Origin: Sutterella wadsworthensis
GTDB lineage: Bacteria > Pseudomonadota > Gammaproteobacteria > Burkholderiales > Burkholderiaceae_F
Assembly: GCF_003315195.1 (NCBI RefSeq)
Contig: NZ_QNRV01000026.1
Location: forward strand, 1 to 42,434
Direction: 5' to 3'
Length of the DNA: 42,434 nt
Part shown: positions 1-8,230 of the stretch, one piece after another
Position numbering within the stretch: position 1 is the stretch's first letter
Layout of the letters: each line of letters opens with the position of its first letter
The notes under the pieces: model-generated
Seen by the model: only the letters and a program-made list of their open reading frames with translations
Database searches by the model: none
Told to the model about the DNA's origin: nothing
Position numbers and translations under genes: made by a program

Positions 1-239
1 GAAGCCGCTTTTTGGAGAATTTTCCATCTTTATGCTCTGCACATTATGGTTATAGAGCATGTTAACACAAAAACGAAAGCCCGTGGCCTATTTTTTCAAA
101 TAAGATCACGGGCTTGATAAAGATATTGACGGAACTGCCCTTGTTTTAGTGAGCAGGCATCCCGTAGTTCAAGTTTGACCGGTTCACGTCGGCGCAGAGG
201 GCATTGCAGCTGCTGCCGACTATGAACCCGCGGCGCTGA
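1..239. other. Region downstream of ppiD, no supported gene
   Basis: No gene with a start and ribosome site is visible here. It carries the likely ppiD terminator (listed separately). On the minus strand a short frame overlapping the end of ppiD runs to a TAA at 146-148, ending NYGMPAH; it has only an in-frame GTG inside ppiD and no ribosome site, so I do not call it a gene. Confidence 0.5.
70..115 (-). terminator. Probable rho-independent terminator of ppiD
   Basis: On the minus strand an 8-bp stem AGCCCGTG / CACGGGCT closes a long loop and is followed by TTCGTTTTTGTG. It lies about 125 nt after the ppiD stop codon. The loop is long, so strength is uncertain. Confidence 0.5.
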
Positions 240-2141
240 TTATTCCTCAGTCTGCTTTGCTTCACCCTTCACAAAATCGGGGCGCTGCACTTCAACACCG
301 AGCGAATGTTCGAGTGCATCGAGGTACCCGCGGCGATCGGATTCACCATAAACGGAGGAAAGTTCACGGGTGATGCCGGCGAGGTCCTCGGGCTTAGCTT
401 CATGCTTCTTGGCTTCCTTCACGTAAATGACAACGTAGGAGCCGTCAGCGAGCACAGCATTGGTGTAGCTCGGAAGCTTCGCCGTCGGGAGTGCAAGGGC
501 AGCATTCACCACAGTCACTTCCTGATTCTGCGGCGCGCGGCGCGAAATCCACATCTCGTCGCCGAAGCCGTCAACACTCTTAGCCTGCTGCACCGAAGCG
601 AGCTTGGCCTGACCGGCTTCAATCGCCATGGCACCAGCCTTTTGACGCTTGAGCGCATCGGTAATGAGCCCCTTCACTTCGTCGAGCGGGCGTTCAGCTT
701 CCGGGAAGTATTCCACGACACGAGCAGAAACCAAACGATTTCCCGAAACCTCAATCGCGCTCGTATTGCGCTTTTCCTTCAAGGCTTCTGTGCCGAACAG
801 CGATTCAGCCACATGATCGGTAATGATCTGACTGAGTTCCGGATCCGTCACGCCGTTGCGGGTGACGAAATCAGCCGTCTCAACCTTAAGACCGAACTTC
901 GCTGCAGCCGGTTCGAGCGTATCGGACTGCTCATAAACCAGGTTCGTGAATTCATCGGCATGGGTGGAGAACTCGCGAATCGCCTGCTGCTGCGCATACT
1001 CGCGCTCGATCTCGCTCTTCACGTCTTCGAAAGGTTCAACTGCAGCCGGATGAATGTCGGTCACGTAGATCACATGCCAGCCGAATTCCGTTTCAATCGG
1101 GCCGACAATATCGCCCTTCTTGGCGTTAAACACCGCATCTTCAAAAGCCTTCGTCATGACGCCGCGGCCGAAGAAGGACAGATCACCGCCCTGTTCTGCG
1201 CTGCCCGTGTCAACGGAATTGGCCTTGGCCAGTTCAGCAAACTTAGAAGGATCAGCCTTCACTTCATTGGCAAGTTCTTCAGCCTTCTTGCGGGCAGCTT
1301 CCTTGTCATCGCCGAACTCGATCAGAATATGACTTGCGCGGCGCTCTTCAGGAACGGTCCAGCGCTGCTTATTTTGTTCGTAAAAGGTCTTGAGGTCGTC
1401 CAGACTGGCCTTCTGATTGCTGAAAGCGTCAGGCGAAAAGACAACGTACTGCGCCTTGATGTGCTCGGGCGAAAGGAAATCCTTCAGGTGAGCGTTGTAG
1501 TAGGCTTTGATCTCTTCGTCCGTAACGGCAACCTTGTCAAGGTAGTCATCCGCAGGCAGAACCAGCGTGCGAACGCTGCGCTCTTCGGTGAGGATCTCGT
1601 AGAACTGCTCCGTAAGCGCCTTGGGGACCGGATAGGTCGCACTCACGCCGGAAACCACCGCTTCCTTAGCGAGATCGTTGCGAATCTCCATCACGAACTG
1701 CTGGTCGCTCTTGCCCTGAGAACGCAGGAACTGTTCATAGCGCTCGGCAGAGAACTTGCCGTCAACCTTGAGCGCATCAGCGTTCTTAATGAGGGCCACA
1801 GCCTGTGCTTCACTGACGGAAATGTGGTTCTTGGCCACCACCTGATTGATCGCAGCCTCATCCATCAACATGCGAAGCAGGTCTTCACGAGCCTGAGGCG
1901 TATCGAGCAGGCTGGCGTGAAAGCTCTCACCCATCTGCTGACGCAGGCGTTCAAGCTGCTGGCGCTTGGCCAAATCAAAATTTTCAGGCGTAATCGACAC
2001 CTCGCCCACTTTGACGATCGAGTTGTCACTCTGAGTCATGCGGTTGTACGAATAAATGCCGGTAACCACAAAGCTCGGAATAATGAACACCATTGCGATG
2101 ACCATCAGCCAACGCTTGTGTTCGCGGAATGCCTGCAGCAT
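240..2141 (-). CDS. ppiD: PpiD-type membrane-anchored periplasmic folding chaperone
   Basis: This 633-residue protein is a SurA/PpiD-family peptidyl-prolyl isomerase-like chaperone that helps outer-membrane and secreted proteins fold at the periplasmic face of the inner membrane. A single N-terminal membrane anchor spans about residues 11-30, followed by a SurA_N-like helical region (about 35-190), one parvulin (PPIC) domain at about 266-364 (RASHILIEF ... GGDLSFFGRG ... FGWHVIYV), and a C-terminal extension, as in E. coli PpiD (623 aa). The start is supported by AAGGATCC a few bases upstream of ATG. It is the last gene of the tig-clpP-clpX-lon-tRNA-ppiD block and probably has its own promoter, because a terminator lies between tRNA-Asp and its start. 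Whether the parvulin domain is catalytically active cannot be told; E. coli PpiD has little isomerase activity. Confidence 0.93.
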   Translation of the reverse strand: MLQAFREHKRWLMVIAMVFIIPSFVVTGIYSYNRMTQSDNSIVKVGEVSITPENFDLAKRQQLERLRQQMGESFHASLLDTPQAREDLLRMLMDEAAINQVVAKNHISVSEAQAVALIKNADALKVDGKFSAERYEQFLRSQGKSDQQFVMEIRNDLAKEAVVSGVSATYPVPKALTEQFYEILTEERSVRTLVLPADDYLDKVAVTDEEIKAYYNAHLKDFLSPEHIKAQYVVFSPDAFSNQKASLDDLKTFYEQNKQRWTVPEERRASHILIEFGDDKEAARKKAEELANEVKADPSKFAELAKANSVDTGSAEQGGDLSFFGRGVMTKAFEDAVFNAKKGDIVGPIETEFGWHVIYVTDIHPAAVEPFEDVKSEIEREYAQQQAIREFSTHADEFTNLVYEQSDTLEPAAAKFGLKVETADFVTRNGVTDPELSQIITDHVAESLFGTEALKEKRNTSAIEVSGNRLVSARVVEYFPEAERPLDEVKGLITDALKRQKAGAMAIEAGQAKLASVQQAKSVDGFGDEMWISRRAPQNQEVTVVNAALALPTAKLPSYTNAVLADGSYVVIYVKEAKKHEAKPEDLAGITRELSSVYGESDRRGYLDALEHSLGVEVQRPDFVKGEAKQTEE

Positions 2142-2243
2142 AAGGGATCCTTGTCTAAGGGCCGCTTCTGCGCATCATTGAAGAAAGCGAAGAAACGGCG
2201 AGCATGCCAGTTGGAAATGTTCTTTTGCCGGGACGCAGATAAC

Positions 2244-2275
2244 AAAAAAGGCGAAACCTCACGGCTCGCCTTTTT
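2244..2275 (-). terminator. Terminator after the tRNA-Asp array
   Basis: Minus-strand hairpin with arms AAAAAGGCGA / TCGCCTTTTT followed by further T residues. It sits just after the last tRNA-Asp and before ppiD, so it should end the tRNA transcript. Confidence 0.8.
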
Positions 2276-2286
2276 CAAGAAATCTT

Positions 2287-2363
2287 TGGCGGAGTGGACG
2301 GGACTCGAACCCGCGACCCTCGGCGTGACAGGCCGATATTCTAACCAACTGAACTACCACTCC
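2287..2363 (-). tRNA. tRNA-Asp(GTC), copy 3 in transcription order
   Basis: A 77-nt cloverleaf on the minus strand. The acceptor arms GGAGTGG / CCACTCC pair perfectly, the anticodon loop is CTGTCAC with anticodon GTC, the T-loop TTCGAGT is present, and the 3' CCA is encoded. Sequence is identical to the other two tRNA-Asp genes in the cluster. Confidence 0.97.
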
Positions 2364-2428
2364 GCGCTTTCGCGCATTTTTGGCTGGAAACAGAATTTGA
2401 CGCGATCAAATTACTGCAGAAAAACTGT

Positions 2429-2505
2429 TGGCGGAGTGGACGGGACTCGAACCCGCGACCCTCGGCGTGACAGGCCGATATTCTAACCAACTGAACTACC
2501 ACTCC
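2429..2505 (-). tRNA. tRNA-Asp(GTC), copy 2 in transcription order
   Basis: Second identical 77-nt tRNA-Asp with anticodon GTC and encoded CCA. It is separated by 65 nt from the next copy with no obvious terminator between them, so the two are probably co-transcribed. Confidence 0.97.
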
Positions 2506-2646
2506 GCATCAGAGATGCTGCTGTTTTTCAGCCTAGAAGGTGCATTATACGGAGCGAAAGAGAATTTGCAAGCCTTCCGGCGTCATCATCTCTTGCGTCC
2601 CGGGATGCATCTCCCAGTGGACTCCTTAAACCCGGAATCCAGGGCA

Positions 2647-2671
2647 ATAAAAAAGCCGTTACCGGCTTTTC
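2647..2671 (-). terminator. Terminator after the first tRNA-Asp
   Basis: Minus-strand hairpin AAAAGCCG-GTAA-CGGCTTTT followed by TTATT. Compact stem with a four-base loop and T tail, 23 nt after the first tRNA-Asp. It implies that the first copy can be transcribed separately from the other two. Confidence 0.75.
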
Positions 2672-2693
2672 TATCAGTGCTCTCTTGGAGGTT

Positions 2694-2770
2694 TGGCGGA
2701 GTGGACGGGACTCGAACCCGCGACCCTCGGCGTGACAGGCCGATATTCTAACCAACTGAACTACCACTCC
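2694..2770 (-). tRNA. tRNA-Asp(GTC), copy 1 in transcription order
   Basis: Identical 77-nt tRNA-Asp, anticodon GTC, encoded CCA. It is followed by its own strong hairpin terminator, unlike the middle copy. Confidence 0.97.
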
Positions 2771-2950
2771 GTTTTCTCTCGGAGAGCGCCTTCTCCGTTT
2801 CGGAGAAGAATTGGGATTTTACAGACTTCACAAAACCTGTCAAGAGGAATATCGAAAAACCACCTCAAATTCACGTCTACATGACGCATACACGTGATCA
2901 AAGCGGCTCAGCATCACTGAGGTAGACCGCTCAGCAACCTGCGCATAACG

Positions 2951-2985
2951 AAAAATCCCGGACCGCCAACTGCGATTCGGGATTC
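2951..2985 (-). terminator. Terminator after tRNA-Val
   Basis: Minus-strand hairpin with arms AATCCCG / CGGGATT around a 17-nt loop and followed by TTTTCG, 27 nt after tRNA-Val. Confidence 0.65.
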
Positions 2986-3011
2986 CTGCTTAAAGTCCGA
3001 AAGATGAGTGA

Positions 3012-3087
3012 TGGTGGATCCTGAGGGACTCGAACCCCCGACCCACGCCGTGTAAAGGCGTTGCTCTACCAACTGAGCTAAGGATCC
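3012..3087 (-). tRNA. tRNA-Val(TAC)
   Basis: A 76-nt cloverleaf on the minus strand: acceptor GGATCCT / AGGATCC, D-arm GCTCAGTTGGTAGAGC, anticodon stem ACGCC / GGCGT closing loop TTTACAC with anticodon TAC, T-loop TTCGAGT, encoded CCA. It follows lon by about 120 nt on the same strand. Confidence 0.96.
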
Positions 3088-3140
3088 ATCGGACTTTGAA
3101 ACTTCGAGCGTCAAACTCGAAGGAGAGCGGATTGTAGCAA

Positions 3141-3167
3141 GCGGCGGCGAATTTTGCTCGCCGCCGC
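3141..3167 (-). other. GC-rich hairpin between lon and tRNA-Val
   Basis: Perfect 10-bp inverted repeat GCGGCGGCGA / TCGCCGCCGC with a 7-nt loop. On the minus strand it is not followed by a T-run, so it could be a mRNA 3'-end stabiliser, a processing site or a weak terminator of lon. Confidence 0.55.
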
Positions 3168-3208
3168 CCATTCTTTTCACACTGCTGTCTTAGCAGATCA
3201 GCATCAAA

Positions 3209-5671
3209 TTACGCGGAAGGCTGAGCAGCCGGCGTATTCGGCGCTGACGACATCTTCGGCGGCATGAGCGTTGCCTCGGCATCATCCGTGAGAGGAGTCG
3301 GCTGCCGCACGAGTGCGCGAGCAAGCACTTCCTCAATGTGCTTCACCGGCACAATCTCGAGCCCCTTCAGAGCGTCTTCCTTGATCTCGGTGAGGTCCTT
3401 CATGTTCTCTTGCGGGATCAAGACGGTTTTCACACCGCCTCGCTGAGCCGCGAGCAGTTTTTCTTTCAGACCGCCGATCGGAAGCACTTCACCGCGAAGG
3501 GTGATTTCACCCGTCATCGCCAAGTCGCTTCTGACCGGAATGCCGGTAAGCGCAGAGGTCATCGCTGTAACGATAGCCGCACCCGCACTCGGACCATCCT
3601 TCGGAATAGCACCTTCGGGGAAGTGGATGTGCCAGTCGGTATTGGCAAAGATGTCAGACTTAAGACCCAGCTGTTTGGCACGCGCACGCACCACACTGCG
3701 GGCCGCTTCCACACTTTCCTTCATCACGTCGCCCAACATACCGGTGCGAAGCACCTGCCCCTTGCCCGGGAAAGCCACGGCTTCAATCATCAGAATGTCG
3801 CCGCCCACTTCGGACCACGAAAGACCGTTGACAATGCCGACCTGCGGTTCACGCTGAGCCGACGTAATGCTGAAGCGCCGCACACCGAGGTACTTCTCAA
3901 GCGTTTCGGCCGTGACGCGGATCGGAAGCTCCGTGGGACGCTTGTCCTTGGGCGCCTCGAGTTCCGTCAGAACGATCTTGCGCAGAATCTTGCCGACAGC
4001 ACGTTCGAGCGAGCGTACACCCGCTTCACGCGTGTAGTAGCGGATGATGTCGCGCACCGCGCTTTCTTCCACCACCACTTCGTTTTCCTTCACGCCGTTG
4101 ACGCGCATCTGCTTAGGAATGAGATGACGCATCGTGATGTGCACCTTTTCGTCTTCGGTATAGCCCGAAAGCGAAATCACCTCCATACGGTCAAGCAGTG
4201 CCGGCGGAATGTCATAGCTGTTGGAGGTCGCCACGAAGAGCACGTCCGACAAGTCGAACGGCGTCTCAACGTAGTGGTCTTCAAAGGCGTTGTTCTGCTC
4301 CGGATCCAGCACTTCAAGCAGCGCTGCTGCCGGATCACCGCGGTGATTGGCGCCGATCTTGTCAATCTCGTCCAAGAGGAAAAGCGGATTCTTAACCTTA
4401 GCCTTGATCATGTGCTTAATGACCTGCCCCGGCATCGCGCCCACGTAAGTACGGCGATGACCGCGGATTTCCGCTTCATCGGAAACGCCGCCCAAGGCCA
4501 TGCGTACGTATTCGCGATTCGTCGCCCGGGCAATCGAGCGCCCAAGCGAAGTTTTGCCGACGCCCGGACCGCCTACGAGGCAGAGAATCGGCGACTTGAC
4601 CTTGCCCACGCGCTTTTGCACGGCGAGATATTCAAGAATGCGCTCCTTCACCTTTTCGAGTCCCCAATGATCCTCATCGAGGACACGGCGAGCCCGTTCG
4701 ATGTCGCGGTTGACGCGGCTCTTCTTCTTCCAGGGCAGTTCGAGAAGCGTCTCGACGTAGCTGCGCACGACGCTCGCTTCTGAGGACGACGGCGGCATCG
4801 TTTTCAAGCGCTTGATTTCCGTAAGCGCAGCTTCTTCGGCTTCCTTAGGCATCTGCGCATCGCGCACCTGACGCTCCAGTTTGGCCTCTTCCTCTTCGGC
4901 TTCTGCAGTTTCCGGGTCCAGACCGAGTTCTTTCTTGATGGCCTTCATCTGCTCATTCAAGTAGTACTCGCGCTGGTTCTTCTCCATCTGGCCCTTGACA
5001 CGCATCTGGATGCGTTTTTCAACCTGACCGCTTTCGAGTTCACGGTCGAGCACGCCGATGAGAATTTCATAGCGGCGCACCGGATTGGAAGCACGCAGAA
5101 AGTCAAGACGTTCAGCTGTGGTCAGCGGAATGAAAGACGCAGCCACATCACAGGCGCGCACCGGATCCGTTTCCTCCGTTACGGGACGGAGGTGTTCGGG
5201 CGTGAGCTTCTTGACGTTTTGCGCATAGTCGAGAAGCTGACGATTGAGGGTGCGCTGATAGGCCGCAAGATCTTCCGACACTTCTTCTGTCGGCAGTTCT
5301 TCCGCGGTGGCTTTGTAGAACCCAGATGCATCGGTCCAGCTCGTCACGCGGCAGCGCTGCGTTCCGTGTACAAGCGCCTTCACTGAACCATCGGGAAGAC
5401 GCAGCAGCTGATCCACTTCGCCGAGTACACCGACATCCCAGAAATCTTCGGGCTTCGGCGAATCAATGCTCTTTTCACGCTGGGTGAGCAGAATGACGCG
5501 CCCAGAATGCACACGCATAGCAGCCTCGGCGGCGAGCACCGAGATCTGACGGCCCATGAAGACCGTCGTCATGGAATTCGGGATCACCACCATGTCGCGC
5601 AGGGGGATCACCGGAAGCGGACCCGCCGCAGCGGCAGTCGCTTCGTTGTTGGGAGTCTTGTTATCGTTCAA
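3209..5671 (-). CDS. lon: ATP-dependent protease Lon
   Basis: An 820-residue LonA protease, a cytoplasmic AAA+ serine protease that degrades misfolded and short-lived regulatory proteins. In order: N-terminal LON substrate-binding domain (about 19-215, starting PLPVIPLRDMVV), coiled helical linker, AAA+ module with Walker A GGPGVGKT at 367-374 and Walker B FLLDEID at 431-437, and C-terminal protease domain with the Ser-Lys dyad at Ser695 (KDGPSAG) and Lys738 (GGLKEK). Length and order match family norms. A proline/alanine-rich tail follows about residue 790. It follows clpX by 113 nt, and this gap holds a sigma-32-like promoter, so it should respond to heat shock apart from clpPX. Confidence 0.98.
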   Translation of the reverse strand: MNDNKTPNNEATAAAAGPLPVIPLRDMVVIPNSMTTVFMGRQISVLAAEAAMRVHSGRVILLTQREKSIDSPKPEDFWDVGVLGEVDQLLRLPDGSVKALVHGTQRCRVTSWTDASGFYKATAEELPTEEVSEDLAAYQRTLNRQLLDYAQNVKKLTPEHLRPVTEETDPVRACDVAASFIPLTTAERLDFLRASNPVRRYEILIGVLDRELESGQVEKRIQMRVKGQMEKNQREYYLNEQMKAIKKELGLDPETAEAEEEEAKLERQVRDAQMPKEAEEAALTEIKRLKTMPPSSSEASVVRSYVETLLELPWKKKSRVNRDIERARRVLDEDHWGLEKVKERILEYLAVQKRVGKVKSPILCLVGGPGVGKTSLGRSIARATNREYVRMALGGVSDEAEIRGHRRTYVGAMPGQVIKHMIKAKVKNPLFLLDEIDKIGANHRGDPAAALLEVLDPEQNNAFEDHYVETPFDLSDVLFVATSNSYDIPPALLDRMEVISLSGYTEDEKVHITMRHLIPKQMRVNGVKENEVVVEESAVRDIIRYYTREAGVRSLERAVGKILRKIVLTELEAPKDKRPTELPIRVTAETLEKYLGVRRFSITSAQREPQVGIVNGLSWSEVGGDILMIEAVAFPGKGQVLRTGMLGDVMKESVEAARSVVRARAKQLGLKSDIFANTDWHIHFPEGAIPKDGPSAGAAIVTAMTSALTGIPVRSDLAMTGEITLRGEVLPIGGLKEKLLAAQRGGVKTVLIPQENMKDLTEIKEDALKGLEIVPVKHIEEVLARALVRQPTPLTDDAEATLMPPKMSSAPNTPAAQPSA

Positions 5672-5706
5672 AGCAATAACCCCATAAAAGATGATTGTTG
5701 AAGTCT

Positions 5707-5735
5707 ATATGGGGACGCTCCGCGCAATTTTCAAC
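5707..5735 (-). promoter_or_regulatory. Candidate sigma-32 (heat-shock) promoter of lon
   Basis: On the minus strand GTTGAAA (-35) and CCCCATAT (-10) are separated by 14 nt, close to the RpoH consensus CTTGAAA / CCCCATNT. The predicted transcript start would be roughly 30 nt before the lon ATG. This fits the known RpoH control of lon in proteobacteria. Confidence 0.72.
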
Positions 5736-5784
5736 CCGTGCCAAGTGGGGTAGAACCAATTGCTTGATTGGAGCGCCGCCTCCA

Positions 5785-7119
5785 TCAGACTTGCGACGAT
5801 TGCGGAGCTGCTTGAGCAGCCGCCTTTTCAGCTTTGAGCGCTTCGATTTGTTCTGCAGTACGAAGCACGTACTCTGGCTTTGCCTTGGCAGTGACAACCG
5901 CTTCAGTCACGATCACCTTTGCCACATCCGTGCGGCTGGGAATTTCAAACATCGTGTCAAGGAGCAGCGCCTCAATAATCGAACGCAGGCCGCGGGCGCC
6001 CGTTTTACGCTCAATCGCCTGATGTGCAATGGCTTTAAGGGCTTCGGGCGTGAATTCAATATCCACGTCCTCCATGGCAAAAAGCACTTGATACTGGCGA
6101 ACAATGGCATTTTTCGGTTTTGTCAGGATCTCAATGAGCGCTTCTTCATTGAGTTCTTCAAGAACCGTAATCACCGGCAGACGACCGACCAACTCCGGAA
6201 TCAGACCGTACTTCACAAGGTCACCCGTTTCAATCTGACGGAAGACATCCGTGAGGTTGTGATCCTTTTTGCCGACGACCGTACCGGAAAAACCGATTTC
6301 ACTCTTCTCCGTGCGGTGGCGAACAATGCGCTCCATTCCGTCAAACGCACCGCCGCAGATAAAGAGGATCTGGGAAGTGTCGACTTCCATCATGGCCTTT
6401 CCCGGATTCTTGCGCCCGCCCTTGACCGGCATGGACGCAATGGTGCCTTCAACGAGCTTGAGAAGAGCCTGCTGAACACCCTCGCCCGACACGTCGCGGG
6501 TAATGGAAGGGTTCTCGCTCTTGCGGGCAATCTTGTCAATTTCGTCAAGATAGATGATGCCCTTCTGTGCACGCTCAATGTCGCCGCCGGCGGCCTGCAC
6601 AAGCTTAGCGACAATATTCTCAACGTCTTCACCAACGTAGCCCGCTTCCGTCAAGGTCGTTGCATCCGCAATGGCAAACGGCACATCGAGCGCACGAGCG
6701 AGCGTCTGAGCCAAAAGCGTCTTGCCCGAACCCGTCGGGCCGATCAGCAGCACATTGGACTTCTGCAGCTCAACCTTGTCTTCAAGCGCCTTGAGCTTTT
6801 TGTCACCCAACGTATTCAAACGCTTGTAATGATTGAATACCGCCACCGACAGTGTCCGCTTAGCGCGTTCCTGACCAATTACATAATTGTCGAGAAGCTC
6901 ATAGAGCTCCCGCGGCGTAGGAATCTTGGCCGGAGCCGCCGCTTGAGGGGCTTCGGCAGCAGGCTCTTCAGCAGTTTTGCCGCCGGTCGTTGCGCCGGTG
7001 AGTTCGGACGCCATCAGACGGACACAGTCGCCGCAGAGGAGCTCACCGTGCAGGCCCTGAAAAAGGGAGGAGCACTGCGACTCATCACGGCCGCAGAAAG
7101 AGCAGTAGCGTTTTGCCAT
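5785..7119 (-). CDS. clpX: ClpX, ATPase and substrate-recognition subunit of ClpXP
   Basis: ClpX is the hexameric AAA+ unfoldase that feeds tagged substrates into ClpP. I take the ATG at 7117-7119 (444 aa), which begins directly before the N-terminal zinc-binding domain; an in-frame ATG 12 codons upstream is possible, and neither has a clear ribosome site. Four zinc ligands are at Cys6, Cys9, Cys29 and Cys32. Walker A GPTGSGKT is at 127-134, the pore loop GYVG at 160-163, Walker B IIYLDEID at 188-195, and the sensor-region motif [10 protein letters not shown] follows. The linker between zinc domain and AAA+ core is Ala/Pro/Glu-rich. It lies downstream of clpP on the same strand with a 194-nt gap, as in most proteobacteria. 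Confidence 0.97.
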   Translation of the reverse strand: MAKRYCSFCGRDESQCSSLFQGLHGELLCGDCVRLMASELTGATTGGKTAEEPAAEAPQAAAPAKIPTPRELYELLDNYVIGQERAKRTLSVAVFNHYKRLNTLGDKKLKALEDKVELQKSNVLLIGPTGSGKTLLAQTLARALDVPFAIADATTLTEAGYVGEDVENIVAKLVQAAGGDIERAQKGIIYLDEIDKIARKSENPSITRDVSGEGVQQALLKLVEGTIASMPVKGGRKNPGKAMMEVDTSQILFICGGAFDGMERIVRHRTEKSEIGFSGTVVGKKDHNLTDVFRQIETGDLVKYGLIPELVGRLPVITVLEELNEEALIEILTKPKNAIVRQYQVLFAMEDVDIEFTPEALKAIAHQAIERKTGARGLRSIIEALLLDTMFEIPSRTDVAKVIVTEAVVTAKAKPEYVLRTAEQIEALKAEKAAAQAAPQSSQV

Positions 7120-7313
7120 TTTTTGGTAAGAAATTCGTTGCCCGGCACCGAGCATTGCTTGAAAAGCATTGCGCTTTCGGGCCGAAAGGAAAACTCATCC
7201 GCATAGCGCCTGACATCAGCCGTCAAGCGCAATGCGGAAGGTTCTTGCCTGAGGTCAGCCGCGCACAAGTTCGAGCCGCGCAGCTGCCAGCCTCAAGCAT
7301 GGGGAAAGGGAAA

Positions 7314-7910
7314 TCAAAGATCCGCGCGGCTCGTAAGCACTCGGTCGATGAGACCGTATTCGAGCGCTTCCTGCGCGCTCATGAAATTATCTCGATCTGT
7401 ATCGCGAACGAGCTCGTCATAGCTGCGGCCGGTGAAGCCGGCCATCAGTTCGTTCATCTGACGCTTGATGAGCAGCAGCTGGCGAGCACGGATTTCAACA
7501 TCGCTCGCCTGACCTTCTGCACCGCCCAAAGGCTGATGAATCATGATGCGCGAATGCGGCAGTGCATAGCGCTTGCCTTTTTCGCCTGCGGCCAGAAGGA
7601 ACGCGCCCATCGACGCGGCCATGCCGAGGCAGATCGTATTCACCTTCGGGCGAATGAAACGCATCGTATCAAAGATCGACATGCCGGCAGAAACCGAGCC
7701 GCCCGGGCTGTTGATGTAAAGCGAAATATCCTTGTCAGGATCTTCGCTTTCAAGAAAGAGCAGCTGAGCGACGATCAGCGAGGCCGTTTGATCGTTTACT
7801 TCCGTCGTGAGGAAAATAATGCGGTCACGCAGCAGACGCGAGTAAATGTCAAAACTGCGCTCCGACCGACCGGAGCTTTCAACAACAATAGGAACTAATG
7901 ACATAACCAA
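7314..7910 (-). CDS. clpP: ClpP, proteolytic subunit of Clp proteases
   Basis: A 198-residue serine peptidase forming the tetradecameric chamber used with ClpX (and ClpA). The catalytic triad is visible as Ser100 (GMAASMGAF), His125 ([11 protein letters not shown]) and Asp174 (DTDRDNF), with the same spacing as E. coli ClpP. The oxyanion/substrate loop NSPGGSV is at 68-74. The start is uncertain by two codons (MVMSL; the third residue is also Met). It sits between tig and clpX in the conserved order. Confidence 0.97.
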   Translation of the reverse strand: MVMSLVPIVVESSGRSERSFDIYSRLLRDRIIFLTTEVNDQTASLIVAQLLFLESEDPDKDISLYINSPGGSVSAGMSIFDTMRFIRPKVNTICLGMAASMGAFLLAAGEKGKRYALPHSRIMIHQPLGGAEGQASDVEIRARQLLLIKRQMNELMAGFTGRSYDELVRDTDRDNFMSAQEALEYGLIDRVLTSRADL

Positions 7911-8230
7911 TAATCAAATCTGTGAACCGTAAGCGTCTGCCCGGCACAGCCAGCGCGCATAAACGGTTGAAAATTGAACGGACTGCTCATCCGCTCATAG
8001 CGTTCGAACATTATGGCGGAACCGCGTGCGGTATGCATGACAGTGCGGGCGGCATTCGCTGAAAGGACGAAAAATTCGCACAATTGCGCATTTTTCCAGC
8101 GTTTAAACGCCTGCCAAAAATGCCGAAGGGCGCCCGCAGGCGCCCTCACCAGCCTCAAGCGGCAATGCCGCTTGAGTACGGAAGTGGCGGAGTGCCCGAT
8201 GGGTGCTCCAACCGCTTCAAAAAAGTGCGA
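7911..8230. other. tig-clpP intergenic region, no gene
   Basis: A 320-nt gap between the tig stop and the clpP start, both minus strand. It holds two adjacent hairpins (listed separately) right after tig and then about 200 nt of unrelated leader before clpP, which must contain the clpP promoter if the hairpins terminate. I see no convincing promoter or coding frame. Confidence 0.5.
8116..8176 (-). terminator. Double hairpin, probable terminator of tig
   Basis: Two consecutive perfect stems on the minus strand: CTCAAGCGGC / GCCGCTTGAG with a 3-nt loop (8154-8176), then GGGCGCC / GGCGCCC with a 4-nt loop (8128-8145), followed by TTCGGCATTTTTGG. The T-run is 7 nt beyond the second stem, so termination may be partial. 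Confidence 0.55.

Noticed and set aside
146-250. Minus-strand short frame overlapping the end of ppiD and ending NYGMPAH
   Set aside because: Only an in-frame GTG inside ppiD, no ribosome site and no known family. It reads like protein, so it might merit a conservation check, but I cannot support it.
306-2486. A long plus-strand open frame opposite ppiD that runs through tRNA-Asp copies
   Set aside because: It lacks a ribosome site, has low-complexity antisense-like composition and crosses two tRNA genes; ppiD on the other strand has clear domains.
2428-2884. Short frames reading WTGLEPATLGVTGRYSNQ in several places
   Set aside because: These are translations of the antisense strand of the identical tRNA-Asp genes, not proteins.
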